A stretch of DNA of 64,000 bases, from assembly GCF_001461825.1 (NCBI RefSeq), contig NZ_LLZC01000004.1, forward strand, positions 174,582 to 238,581. Reading direction: 5' to 3'. Source of the stretch: Bacillus velezensis. Lineage in GTDB: Bacteria; Bacillota; Bacilli; Bacillales; Bacillaceae. The notes beneath the pieces are model-generated. The model saw nothing but the letters and a program-made list of their open reading frames with translations. It had not been told where the DNA came from and did not search any database. How positions within the stretch are numbered: position 1 is the stretch's first letter; each line of letters begins with the position of its first letter. Position numbers and translations under genes: made by a program. Below, in pieces: positions 39,548 to 49,018 of this stretch.

Positions 39548-40870
39548 TTAGCCGGCATATCGGTTTGCCGGTTTTTCCAGTCCGAAATGTTCTCTGAGCG
39601 TCGTTCCTTCATACTCTTTTCTGAACACGCCCCGTTCTTGTAAAATCGGAATCACTTTGTCTACAAAAAGAGTGAGACCTTCAGGCAAAAGCGGCGGCAT
39701 GATGTTAAAACCGTCACAAGCTTGTTTTCCGACCCATTCTTCCATCTTATCGGCAAGCTGTTCCGGCGTTCCGACAAAGATATGATGGCCTCTTGAACCC
39801 GCCACATATTTGTAAAGTTCGCGGATGGTCATGTTATCGCGTTTGGCCATCTCCTGAACGAGCTTGAACCGGCTTTTAACGGCATTCGACGCATCCGCAT
39901 CCAATTCAGGCAGCGGGCCGTCAAGCGGGAAGGCGGAAAGGTCGACGCCGCCCAGATAGTTTTGCAGAATGTTCAGGCCGACAGACGGAATGATGAGGTC
40001 TTGGAGCTCTTCATATTTTGCCTTTGCTTCTTCTTCGGTATCGGCGATAACGGGAAAAATTCCCGGCATGATCGCGATTTTTTCAGGATCACGGCCGAAA
40101 GAAGCCGCTTGTTCTTTAATAGATTGATAGAAATCCTGCGCGGATTCCAAATGATTTTGCGCGGTGAAAATGACCTCCGCCGTTTTGGCGGCCAGCGCTT
40201 TTCCGTCTCCTGATGATCCGGCCTGAATAATGACCGGGCGCCCTTGAGGTGTGCGGGCGACATTTAACGGCCCTCTCACGGAGAAATATGTTCCTTTATG
40301 GTTCAATTCATGCATTTTGTCTTTATCAAAAAATGCTCCTGATTCTTTGTCACGGATAAAGGCGTCTTCCTCCCACGAATCCCATAATCCTTTGACGACT
40401 TCAACGAATTCTTCCGCGCGCTGATATCTGAGATGGTGCTCAAGATGCTTTTCGCCGCTGAAATTAAGCGCGGTCGATTCAATCGAAGATGTGACGACAT
40501 TCCAGCCCGCGCGGCCGTTGGAAAGATGATCAAGTGATGCAAATTGCCTCGCGATATGGAACGGTTCGCTGTATGTGGTAGATGCGGTCGCCGTCAGACC
40601 GATGCGGGATGTGACCTGAGCGAGCGCCGACAGCAGCGTAAACGGCTCAAAGCGCGTCAGCACATTCGGATGTGATTTGCCGTCTATTGATAAACTGTCC
40701 GCCAAAAACAGCATGTCCAATTTCCCCCGCTCAGCCGTTTTCGCCAGTTCTTTGAAATAATCCAAATTCATGCTCGCGTCCGCCGGTGCCTGAGGATGTC
40801 TCCAAGAAGCGACATGATGGCCGGTGCCCGCGAGAAACACACCGAGTTTGATTTCTTTTTTCTTTGTCAT
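39548..40870 (-). CDS. yxeK: Flavin-dependent monooxygenase YxeK
   Basis: A 440-residue bacterial luciferase-like (NtaA/SnaA/DszA) monooxygenase using reduced FMN and oxygen. Marks are the N-terminal HHVASWRHPQA, ADSLSI, and SNGRAGWNVVTS. The B. subtilis enzyme cleaves the C–S bond of N-acetyl-S-(2-succino)cysteine, freeing N-acetylcysteine. First gene of the operon; AAGGAG before ATG 40870. A 33-codon upstream reading was rejected. FMN reduction must come from elsewhere; nfrA2-type reductases could supply it (inference). Confidence 0.94.
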   Translation of the reverse strand: MTKKKEIKLGVFLAGTGHHVASWRHPQAPADASMNLDYFKELAKTAERGKLDMLFLADSLSIDGKSHPNVLTRFEPFTLLSALAQVTSRIGLTATASTTYSEPFHIARQFASLDHLSNGRAGWNVVTSSIESTALNFSGEKHLEHHLRYQRAEEFVEVVKGLWDSWEEDAFIRDKESGAFFDKDKMHELNHKGTYFSVRGPLNVARTPQGRPVIIQAGSSGDGKALAAKTAEVIFTAQNHLESAQDFYQSIKEQAASFGRDPEKIAIMPGIFPVIADTEEEAKAKYEELQDLIIPSVGLNILQNYLGGVDLSAFPLDGPLPELDADASNAVKSRFKLVQEMAKRDNMTIRELYKYVAGSRGHHIFVGTPEQLADKMEEWVGKQACDGFNIMPPLLPEGLTLFVDKVIPILQERGVFRKEYEGTTLREHFGLEKPANRYAG

Positions 40871-41015
40871 GATGGATCTCCTTCTATTCTGAAATACGGT
40901 TCGGAAAATATTAACACCACTAAACCTATATTTCCTAGTAATTTTATAAGAATAAATCAAAATGTACAATTGTCAGGCAAGTTTGTCAATGCATTAAGAC
41001 AAAAATCATGATATT

Positions 41016-41043
41016 TAAAAAAACCCGGCGCACCGGCCGGGTT
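41016..41043 (-). terminator. Terminator of the gerK operon
   Basis: AACCCGGC-cggtgc-GCCGGGTT is followed by TTTTTAAAT on the minus strand. The stem contains the gerKB stop. Confidence 0.9.
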
Positions 41044-42160
41044 ATTTCTTCGAAACTGTATAGACGGTCCCTTTGACCTTTTTCTTAATAACGGCAATGA
41101 TAAGCAGCAAAACGGGGAACAGCACTTGAAATGGAAGATGAATATAGATCGGCACAATGTTTAAGCCTTCATTCATGTGTTCCGAAAAATTGCTTGCGAT
41201 GCTGATGGAGAGAATCAGCACCCCCAATCCGACCGGGAAGACCAGCTGGGACGGATTTTTTTCTTTAAACAGCGTGGACACGCCCACGACAACCGCATAT
41301 GTAAAAAGGCTGACTTTGAAAAAACCGCCGATGACGAGCACGAGCATGAAAAAGACATCCAGCCGGTCTAAAAACTCTTCCACTTTAATTGTCTGTATGG
41401 TGCTCAGCAGCGGAAATTGAGAGCGGAGCATTAAGTTGACGTCCAGCACACAAATATTAATCGCCACTGACATTGCCAAAATCAGGCCGCTGATGATAAT
41501 CGCCAGAAATCCGGTTTTCTTCACCTTTTTCCGATCTTTTAAATAAGGGAAAATCATGACAAACACGATTAATTCACCGAACGGGATGAACATCGTCTGT
41601 TTAAACACGGAATAAATGACCGTTCCTGCACCCTCCGCTAAAACGGGCTGGAGAAATCTGAGGTTTATCGTGCCTGAGCTGATAATGAGGATCAGCCCGA
41701 CGGCTGTCAGGAAATACATAATGCCAAACAGCAGCTCGCCGGCTCTCGCTATCACTTCAATTCCCTTTCTGACCGCAAATATCGCGGCGATCATCAGCAT
41801 GGCATTCACAATTAAAAGCGGCGTGTCCTGGTAGGCGAAGGTGACAAGCATTTCGCCAAAATCCCGCAATACGCGGGCCGCGATATAAGCAAAATAGAGA
41901 ATATAAAGAAGGGAGACCGCCCAGCTCAGATGTCTGCCGATCAGTTCGTTCATGTAATCTCTCGGAGAAGACTCAGGAAAAAATTGATACAGCGCCTGAT
42001 AAACGTAGAAAAGCCCGAGACCGATAACGCACCCGAGAAGCACGGACAGCCACGCATCCCGCCCGGCCATCGTGCCCGGCGGGATCAATAACGAACTGCC
42101 CAATTCAAACAAAATGATCATAATAAACAGCTGACGCGTGCCGATTTTCGCATTTTCCAT
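41042..42160 (-). CDS. gerKB: Spore germinant receptor subunit GerKB
   Basis: A 372-residue inner-membrane protein with ten helices of the APC-like spore permease family, starting near IIILFEL-type TM1 (about residues 12–30). B subunit of the GerK receptor. Last gene of gerKA-gerKC-gerKB. Confidence 0.93.
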   Translation of the reverse strand: MENAKIGTRQLFIMIILFELGSSLLIPPGTMAGRDAWLSVLLGCVIGLGLFYVYQALYQFFPESSPRDYMNELIGRHLSWAVSLLYILYFAYIAARVLRDFGEMLVTFAYQDTPLLIVNAMLMIAAIFAVRKGIEVIARAGELLFGIMYFLTAVGLILIISSGTINLRFLQPVLAEGAGTVIYSVFKQTMFIPFGELIVFVMIFPYLKDRKKVKKTGFLAIIISGLILAMSVAINICVLDVNLMLRSQFPLLSTIQTIKVEEFLDRLDVFFMLVLVIGGFFKVSLFTYAVVVGVSTLFKEKNPSQLVFPVGLGVLILSISIASNFSEHMNEGLNIVPIYIHLPFQVLFPVLLLIIAVIKKKVKGTVYTVSKK

Positions 42161-42184
42161 ACGCTTCGCTCCTTTCTCCTCAAA

Positions 42185-43411
42185 TCAATCATGCTCAAGC
42201 TTGTCTGAGAGAGGATTATTCCGCAAGCCCGTTCTTCTGATAATGACTTCCGTTTTGACATCTACGGGGAGATTGGGGAAATATTCTTCATCCCACTTCC
42301 CTTTGAACTTTTTCCATTTGTCCGGATGCTTCCGATAGATCAGGTCTCCGAAGCCGACGAAGTCATTCTTATGGGCTTTTATATCTTCAATCGATTTGGT
42401 GATATCTTTCTCAAGCTGCACGCTGAGCGCCTTTTGCATCGTCATCAGCACTTGCGGATCAGACAGATGGAAAGGGTATCTGACAGCGTCCACCAGCCCC
42501 TCGACCTGAGCATGCACGTGAATATACGGTTTTCCGTTCGGAAAAGTGGCCGTCACCTTTGTATTCTGGCGGGTGACCTGCAGACTGATTGCATGCTTCA
42601 CGTTCTTCCAATCCGCATTGATGAACGTATGCTTGATCCTATTGAGCAGCCATACAGCCCCCACACTGTCGTCATCCTCAATCCAGTAATCCAGCCTCCC
42701 ATCCTTTTTGAACACCGCCAGTCCGTCCGCTGACAGCACTGCTTTCGGTTCAGTCGTCTGCGTATTTTCCATCGTAGGACCGGCTTTATCGTCTCCGTGC
42801 ATTTCATAACCAGGAATAAACGGCGACCCGGTCGGAGAAGCGAGATCAATCAGAACGTCCTGAAGGCTGGTTTTAATGACTCTGCCGTATTGTTCCTGCG
42901 TGAAGCTGAGCGTCTTGTTCACTTTATTGGAAGGGATTTTATCAATCGGCGTCAGCACTTTAATAATGTCTTCAGCCTTGCAATTATGCGCGATCACAAC
43001 GGTTGCAGTCGTCCTGAATTCGGTGTCGCGGTCAAGATTGTCCAGAATAAAACTGAGCCCTTCCTCTTTCGCCAGTTTTTCACTGAACACCACGAGATTC
43101 GTATGCGCAAAATAGAGCCTTCTGGACACTTTCATCGAGCCTTTTCTCAAAGCTTCCGTCATATTGTCTCCGGACACCGAATAGACGGAAACCGGAGGCC
43201 GGTCTCCCGCTCCGCCGCCCTGCAGACCGCCGGCCACATTTCCCGGATTGATAATTTGAAAATGAAGGACATATTTTCCCGTTTCGGTCCGGTCAATACC
43301 GATGGCGGAGATCACCGCCAAATCGGTCAGCTCCCTTTTATCCCAGCATCCGGATACAAACATAAGGGAAACCATCGTACAAAGGATAAGCATCCATTTA
43401 CGTCTTTTCAT
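42185..43411 (-). CDS. gerKC: Spore germinant receptor lipoprotein GerKC
   Basis: A 408-residue Ger(x)C lipoprotein: signal peptide with lipobox VSGC then WDKRELTDLAVISAIGID, a hallmark of the family. It overlaps the end of gerKA by 14 bases. Anchors to the spore inner membrane and is needed for receptor function. Confidence 0.94.
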   Translation of the reverse strand: MKRRKWMLILCTMVSLMFVSGCWDKRELTDLAVISAIGIDRTETGKYVLHFQIINPGNVAGGLQGGGAGDRPPVSVYSVSGDNMTEALRKGSMKVSRRLYFAHTNLVVFSEKLAKEEGLSFILDNLDRDTEFRTTATVVIAHNCKAEDIIKVLTPIDKIPSNKVNKTLSFTQEQYGRVIKTSLQDVLIDLASPTGSPFIPGYEMHGDDKAGPTMENTQTTEPKAVLSADGLAVFKKDGRLDYWIEDDDSVGAVWLLNRIKHTFINADWKNVKHAISLQVTRQNTKVTATFPNGKPYIHVHAQVEGLVDAVRYPFHLSDPQVLMTMQKALSVQLEKDITKSIEDIKAHKNDFVGFGDLIYRKHPDKWKKFKGKWDEEYFPNLPVDVKTEVIIRRTGLRNNPLSDKLEHD

Positions 43412-45038
43412 TACCGTCGCCCTCTTCTAGATCTTTATTAACCATTCCTCTGGATGTCTCCGGTTTCGGTCTTTGATGTTCCCCTTGGCGCCTGTTGTTT
43501 TCCTGCACGAGCAGTCCCGGCCTTTTTTCATCCGCCCATAACGGAGCGCGGAGGAGGGAATCTTTCAGCCCGCCCGGGGTTAAAGGAGCGAGCGGGGACA
43601 TATACGGAAATCCGAATGAACGCAGGCCGCACAGATGGACAAACATCATGATAATGCCCAGAATCAGCCCGTAAAATCCCATAACCGCCGCCGACAGAAT
43701 AAAGAGAAACCGGATCAGCCGCGCAGATATCGCCATGTCAAAAGCCGGGGTCGCAAAGCTCGCAATCGCCGTCAGCGCGACGACGATAACCATGGCCGGG
43801 GAGACGATGCCGGCCTGCACGGCGGCCTGGCCGATGACAAGCGCTCCGACGATGGAAACAGCGGAGCCGACAACTCTCGGAAGCCGGACACCCGCCTCCC
43901 TGAGAATCTCAAAGGCCACTTCCATCGTCAGCGCTTCAATCACGGCCGGGAACGGCACGGTCTCCCGCTGGGCCGCGATGACAATCAGCAGCTGGGTCGG
44001 AATCATTTCCTGGTGAAAGGTCGTCGCCGCCACATAAATCCCCGGCGCCACCAGTGAAATGAAGAAGATCAAAACCCGCAGCACCCTGATGCTAGTGGCG
44101 ATATCAAATCGTGAATAATAATCCTCAACGGATTGAAAAAATTGAATAAATAATGCCGGCGCGAGAAGAACGAACGGCGTTCCGTCCACGACAATCGCAA
44201 ATCGTCCTTCCAGCAGATTCCCCGCCACAACGTCCGGCCGCTCTGTATGATATACGGTGGGAAACACAGAAAACGGCGCGTCTTCAATGAGCTGTTCAAT
44301 GTAGCCGGATTCCAGAATGCTGTCGATGTCAATGTGCTTCAGCCGCTTGCGGACTTCCTTAATCAGCTTTTTATCACAAATTCCGTTAATATACATCAGC
44401 GCGACATCCGTATTCGTTTCGTGTCCGATCTCCATTTTTTCAACCCATACATCAGGCGTTTTTACATACCTGCGGATCATGGAAATATTGGTTTGCAGAG
44501 ATTCAGTGAATCCCTGCCGCGGGCCGCGGAAAGAGACCTGGGTGCTCGGCTCTTGAATGGACCGGTGCTCTCCCCCTTCCGTGCTGGCGATCAGCGCCTT
44601 GTCAGCCCCGTCGACAAAAATGAGCGTGCTGCCCGCCACCAGCCCGGCATAAAGACTTTTCCATTTTTCTTCCTCTTTCACCCTGCCGATCGCAAGCGTT
44701 TTATCGTATATCAGGCAGACCGCTTGTTCCGGCTGAACGGACGGGATGTCGATTAAATCCTCCAGAAGGGATTGGCTGACAAGCTGTTCGTCTACCAAAC
44801 CGGCGATATACACAATTGCGGCCGGAAGCTCTTCTTTTCCGATTTTCAGCCGGCGGATGACGACATCGGCACTGTTGCCGAACCTCTCAGACAGTTTCTT
44901 CATATTTTGCTTTAAGCTGAGGGAGATCGGCTCATCCCGCTCTTTGTCCGGCTGGCTGTCCGCTTCTTTTCTGCCTTCATTGTCACGGTCGTTTTGATCG
45001 GCTTTTTTTTGTTTCTTCTGCTTAAAAAATGGCGGCAT
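43398..45038 (-). CDS. gerKA: Spore germinant receptor subunit GerKA
   Basis: A 546-residue GerA-family protein: charged hydrophilic N-terminal region (about 1–300), about five helices, and a hydrophilic tail. Family segments include RGPRQGFTESLQTNISMIRRY and GTPFVLLAPALFIQFFQS. With GerKB and GerKC it answers sugars in the asparagine–glucose–fructose–potassium germination mix in B. subtilis. Confidence 0.95.
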   Translation of the reverse strand: MPPFFKQKKQKKADQNDRDNEGRKEADSQPDKERDEPISLSLKQNMKKLSERFGNSADVVIRRLKIGKEELPAAIVYIAGLVDEQLVSQSLLEDLIDIPSVQPEQAVCLIYDKTLAIGRVKEEEKWKSLYAGLVAGSTLIFVDGADKALIASTEGGEHRSIQEPSTQVSFRGPRQGFTESLQTNISMIRRYVKTPDVWVEKMEIGHETNTDVALMYINGICDKKLIKEVRKRLKHIDIDSILESGYIEQLIEDAPFSVFPTVYHTERPDVVAGNLLEGRFAIVVDGTPFVLLAPALFIQFFQSVEDYYSRFDIATSIRVLRVLIFFISLVAPGIYVAATTFHQEMIPTQLLIVIAAQRETVPFPAVIEALTMEVAFEILREAGVRLPRVVGSAVSIVGALVIGQAAVQAGIVSPAMVIVVALTAIASFATPAFDMAISARLIRFLFILSAAVMGFYGLILGIIMMFVHLCGLRSFGFPYMSPLAPLTPGGLKDSLLRAPLWADEKRPGLLVQENNRRQGEHQRPKPETSRGMVNKDLEEGDGNEKT

Positions 45039-45067
45039 ATCGCAAAAAACCTTTCCTCGTTTTTTTC

Positions 45068-45099
45068 ATATTCTTCCTGTACGGCAAAAGATTATGCAC
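45068..45099 (-). promoter_or_regulatory. Possible sigma-G promoter of gerK
   Basis: TGCATA (minus strand, 45094–45099) matches the forespore sigma-G -35 element. About 18 bases on, AGAATATG is a weak -10. The position before gerKA fits forespore expression. Confidence 0.45.
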
Positions 45100-45159
45100 G
45101 GCGGAAAGTCTGTATAAGTTCTGCGTAATCGAAAAGGATAAAAAGGGAGAGTGATGCGC

Positions 45160-45381
45160 ATGAAAATATTGGGGGTTTCATTTTTTTTGCTTGCTGCCTG
45201 TCTGATCATTTCAGTGACGATGGATATGCTGCAAGGTTTCAGTTTCTATGGAGCGGTCCAAAACAACCTGTCCGCTTTTAAATTGACCACCTTCTCAGAA
45301 TGGCTGATGCTGTTTTTATTCGCCCTCTTTTTAATCAGAGAAATGATCGTTTTATATAAATCAGGTAAAAAAGATGCCTGA
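45160..45381 (+). CDS. yczF: Small membrane protein YczF
   Basis: A 73-residue protein with two hydrophobic helices (about 3–22 and 43–62) and a basic tail, beginning MKILGVSFFLLAACLIISVT. Named from its position divergent from gerKA, as in B. subtilis. Function unknown. ATG 45154 and GTG 45151 are in-frame alternatives; 45160 is chosen for ribosome-site spacing. Confidence 0.75.
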   Translation: MKILGVSFFLLAACLIISVTMDMLQGFSFYGAVQNNLSAFKLTTFSEWLMLFLFALFLIREMIVLYKSGKKDA

Positions 45382-45404
45382 CAGGCGCACGGCTGTATTG
45401 TGTC

Positions 45405-45452
45405 AAAAAAGAACACATCCCTCCTTCTTTCGGAGTTCATGTGTTCTTTTTA
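45405..45452. terminator. Bidirectional terminator between yczF and yclG
   Basis: AAAAAAGAACACAT pairs with ATGTGTTCTTTTT around a small inner stem (TCC/GGA). T-runs on both strands. Confidence 0.9.
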
Positions 45453-45473
45453 TGTTTCCGGCGCAGATTGTTT

Positions 45474-47219
45474 TCAGATGAGGATATTTCCGCTTTCCGT
45501 ATCTGTCGTGTGTTTCACAATGACGCCTTTGATAATGCGGTTGCCGATGATTTTAGTACTTACGGAGGAATTGGTTTGGATGGCGGAAGCAGAAGCGGCG
45601 GAAAGGTTGTTGATGGTATTGCCCGACACGAGGGAATTGGAGGCTCCGTTCAGATAGATGCCGATCGGGCTGCCCGCCGTTCGATTGATCGTGAGCGTAT
45701 TGTCTATGACTTCATGCGTGCCTGAGTTCAGATACACGGTAACGATAAGCGGTGATGATTCAAAGCGGTTGCTGATGACAGAGGTTCCCGAGGATGTTGA
45801 ACTGAACACGGGATAGTTTTTGTAGCTTTTGAAGAGATTTCCCTTGATGACAGCCCTGGCATCATTTGTCACAGATACGGCATAGGACTCCGCGGCGCCC
45901 TGATACGCATTCGGAATCAGCGTATTTCCTTCAATAACGGCATTTCCGCCTGTGACCCATATGCCCCGGCTGAACGATGTCAGCACATTTTGTTTTACGG
46001 TGATATTGCCGGCCGACATGCTGATTCCGTCTGTCACCTGATTCAGAGTGTTATTCATAAAGACGGCGTTTTCCGACAGCGTCGCCCGCATCCCCGTGCT
46101 TCGTCTCGTTTCGGAACGTCCGTTTTCAATGACATTGCCGTCAACGGTCACATCTTCTGCCTGATAGACGGAAATGCCCGTATTTTCAAATTGATTGATT
46201 TTGTTATGGGTGACGAGGACGCTTTTTCCCCTTACATCTATTCCGGTGGAAAAACCGGTAATCAGATTGTTGGAAATGACGGCATTGCTGCTGTCCTGTC
46301 CTTGTGACACACCTTGTCCGGCGACTGCGGTCCTTGAGCCGCCGTCTGACCGAAAGAAAACATTCCCCGAAATGACGGTATGTGCCCCATACCCGTAGCT
46401 GATTGTGTTATCGGAATGATTTCCTTCAATTAACACATTATATCCGTTAAAGTTGGTGACTGAGCTTGCGGCGTTTCCGGAAAAGAAGTTGTTGCGGACC
46501 GTAATATGAAGAGCTTCTTCATAATCAATATCGCCTTCTCCGTACGATTCAATATCGATTCCGAATTTCGGAGCCGTTCCGTTCCCTTGCCCGGCGTCTT
46601 CAATCACGCATTCTTCCACCGTAACGGTATGGCAGCCGGTGATTGAAATGTTGTTCCGCCTTGACTGCCTGATCTCACAGCGGCGGATGGTCACCTGTTC
46701 TGAAGTTTCGTAATCACTGTTTGTTTTTAACCCGAGCGGGCTGACAATTATGCCGTCTCCCGTAAAATCCGAAATCTTCACATTTTCGATCAGCACATTG
46801 CTGCTGCCTTCAATACAGATTCCAAACCCCCATTCATGGGTCGATCGCAAAGGGACATTGGTATACGTGTGTTCATCCCGTTCGCCGATGATCCGGCCGC
46901 CGGTGATGGTGACATTTTCACGCCTGCCTATATAGAAAGCCGAATAGCCCCAGGAGCTGTTCGGCGCCACTTTAATCGTGCATTCCGGATCTAAAACGAT
47001 GGTGAGATGGCTCGGCACGTTAATCCCGGCGTTCCGAAACGGCTGGCTGCTGTCCCCGCCAAGCGTGCCGTTGATTTTATACGTTCCGGGCGGAAAAAAC
47101 ACCGTATGACAGCCTTCGCTTACGGCCCTGGCCAAGCATTGATTGATGGCGCCCGTCACGTCGGTTTTTCCGTCTGCCGCCACACCGCAATCCGTTATAT
47201 CCAATATACGATTCGGCAA
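45474..47219 (-). CDS. yclG: Pectate lyase-superfamily beta-helix protein YclG
   Basis: A protein of about 581 residues made of parallel beta-helix repeats (recurring V-I-x-x-N units such as VTIRRCEIRQS, VLIEGNHSD, VISNNLITGF). The N-terminal pectate_lyase_3-type segment has ADGKTDVTGAINQCL and FPPGTYKI. No signal peptide, so export by Sec is not indicated. Start chosen at TTG 47219 because AAGGAGG lies ten bases upstream; ATG 47252 has a weaker site. Possible roles are polysaccharide binding or cleavage, or spore coat. Function unknown. Confidence 0.85.
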   Translation of the reverse strand: MPNRILDITDCGVAADGKTDVTGAINQCLARAVSEGCHTVFFPPGTYKINGTLGGDSSQPFRNAGINVPSHLTIVLDPECTIKVAPNSSWGYSAFYIGRRENVTITGGRIIGERDEHTYTNVPLRSTHEWGFGICIEGSSNVLIENVKISDFTGDGIIVSPLGLKTNSDYETSEQVTIRRCEIRQSRRNNISITGCHTVTVEECVIEDAGQGNGTAPKFGIDIESYGEGDIDYEEALHITVRNNFFSGNAASSVTNFNGYNVLIEGNHSDNTISYGYGAHTVISGNVFFRSDGGSRTAVAGQGVSQGQDSSNAVISNNLITGFSTGIDVRGKSVLVTHNKINQFENTGISVYQAEDVTVDGNVIENGRSETRRSTGMRATLSENAVFMNNTLNQVTDGISMSAGNITVKQNVLTSFSRGIWVTGGNAVIEGNTLIPNAYQGAAESYAVSVTNDARAVIKGNLFKSYKNYPVFSSTSSGTSVISNRFESSPLIVTVYLNSGTHEVIDNTLTINRTAGSPIGIYLNGASNSLVSGNTINNLSAASASAIQTNSSVSTKIIGNRIIKGVIVKHTTDTESGNILI

Positions 47220-47497
47220 GTGATAATCTCCTCCTTCCTCTCTTATTGTCATCTTATTCCGCCATATCCCGCTCCGCCTGTACATACTTTAAATTTTATT
47301 AAAAAAGTTTATAAAGATAGTTTCGTCAGATAATATAACAAAATAAGTCATTGGAATTAGGAAGATTCGTCTATATTCAACGTTTTAATATCTTTTCATT
47401 CTGGAATTTTTTGAATTCAGTATAAATTATATTGACACAAGTATTATATAAGAATATGATTTTTGTAATACACTTTTTTAAGAAAGGGTTGGCTCAG
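47220..47497. other. Intergenic region between yclG and dtpT
   Basis: About 280 bases of AT-rich DNA between divergent genes. It should hold promoters for both, but no operator-like repeat stands out. Confidence 0.4.
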
Positions 47498-48976
47498 GTG
47501 GCATCTATTGATAAGGACTCTATAACAGAAACTGTGCCGCAACGAGGCTTTTTCGGTCATCCCCGCGGCTTGTTCACACTGTTTTTCACCGAATTTTGGG
47601 AGCGTTTCTCCTACTATGGTATGAGAGCCATATTGCTTTACTATTTATACACGGAAGTCGCTCATGGCGGTCTCGGCTTTGATAAAACGACCGCAGTTGC
47701 CATCATGTCCATATACGGGTCTCTCGTATACATGTCGAGCGTCATCGGCGGATGGCTGGCCGACCGGGTATTCGGCACGGCAAACACCGTATTTTACGGC
47801 GGAATTTTAATTATGTTCGGGCACATCGCTCTTGCCTTCCCTGGCAGCACGGCGGCGTTTTTTACCAGCATGGCTCTGATCATTATCGGAACCGGCCTGC
47901 TTAAACCAAACGTATCCAGCGTTGTCGGAGATTTATATACGAAGGAAGACGAGCGCCGCGACTCAGGTTTCAGCATCTTTTACATGGGCATCAACCTCGG
48001 CGGATTGCTTGCGCCGCTAATTGTCGGAACACTCGGACAGAAGTACAACTACCACTTAGGCTTCGGATGCGCCGCGGCCGGTATGTTCCTCGGACTGATT
48101 GTTTTCGCTCTTACGAGAAAGAAATACCTCGGCAAAGCAGGCTCCAATGTACCGAATCCGATTTCTAAATCATCAGTGATCGGCACGGGAATCGGAGTGG
48201 TCATCGCAGCAGCCGTTATTATCGTTCTGATCCAAACCGGCTGGCTGACGATCCAGCGTGTGATTGACACCGTCAGTATCCTCGGCATTGTCATTCCGGT
48301 TATTTACTTTATCGTGATGTTCACAAGCAAAAAAGCGACGAAAACGGAAAAATCACGGCTTGCGGCTTATGTTCCGCTGTTTGTTGCAGCGGCAATGTTC
48401 TGGGCGATTCAGGAGCAGGGCGCGACGATTCTTGCTTTATATGCGGATCAGCGCACGAGACTTTCCTTTGCGGGCATGCATCTTGAGTCTTCATGGTTCC
48501 AGTCTCTGAACCCGTTATTCATCGTTATTTTCGCGCCGGTGTTCGCCTGGATCTGGATGAAGCTCGGCAAACGCCAGCCTTCAACACCGATTAAATTCGC
48601 GATCGGCATTATCCTTGCCGGATTATCATTTTTAGTCATGGTGCTTCCGGTTATGGGCGGAAGCGGCGAGCTTGTGAGCCCGCTTTGGCTTGTGCTCAGC
48701 TTCCTTTTGGTTGTGCTTGGTGAGCTTTGCCTTTCACCGGTCGGTTTATCCGTCACAACAAAACTTGCGCCTGCCGCTTTCTCAGCGCAGACGATGAGCA
48801 TGTGGTTTTTAACAAACGCCTGCGGTCAAGCCCTGAACGCAAAAGTAGTCGGTTTGTTTGATAAGATTTCTGAAGCGGCCTACTTCGGCTCAATCGGTCT
48901 TGTTTCGATCATTCTCGGTATTATTTTGATTCTTCTGTCTCCCGTCATTAAACGGGCGATGAAAGGCGTACAATAA
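47498..48976 (+). CDS. dtpT: Di-/tripeptide proton symporter DtpT (YclF)
   Basis: A 492-residue POT-family (PTR2) transporter with the proton-coupling motif EFWERFSYYG near the N-terminus, GGWLADRVFG, and 14 helices. Starts at GTG 47498 (VASIDKDS), nine bases after AAAGGG, giving the B. subtilis length. A 22-codon extension to 47432 was rejected. Imports small peptides. Confidence 0.94.
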   Translation: MASIDKDSITETVPQRGFFGHPRGLFTLFFTEFWERFSYYGMRAILLYYLYTEVAHGGLGFDKTTAVAIMSIYGSLVYMSSVIGGWLADRVFGTANTVFYGGILIMFGHIALAFPGSTAAFFTSMALIIIGTGLLKPNVSSVVGDLYTKEDERRDSGFSIFYMGINLGGLLAPLIVGTLGQKYNYHLGFGCAAAGMFLGLIVFALTRKKYLGKAGSNVPNPISKSSVIGTGIGVVIAAAVIIVLIQTGWLTIQRVIDTVSILGIVIPVIYFIVMFTSKKATKTEKSRLAAYVPLFVAAAMFWAIQEQGATILALYADQRTRLSFAGMHLESSWFQSLNPLFIVIFAPVFAWIWMKLGKRQPSTPIKFAIGIILAGLSFLVMVLPVMGGSGELVSPLWLVLSFLLVVLGELCLSPVGLSVTTKLAPAAFSAQTMSMWFLTNACGQALNAKVVGLFDKISEAAYFGSIGLVSIILGIILILLSPVIKRAMKGVQ

Positions 48977-48979
48977 AAG

Positions 48980-49012
48980 AAAAGCCTGCGGAATCGTCCG
49001 CAGGCTTTTTTT
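48980..49012 (+). terminator. Terminator between dtpT and yclD
   Basis: AAAAGCCTGCGGA-atcg-TCCGCAGGCTTTTTTT. A strong stem for dtpT and possibly also for convergent yclD. Confidence 0.92.
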
Positions 49013-49018
49013 ATGCGT

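Noticed and set aside
43635..44057. Plus-strand ORF of 140 codons inside gerKA
   Set aside because: Low-complexity Arg/His/Asp-rich translation typical of an antisense frame of a membrane protein gene.
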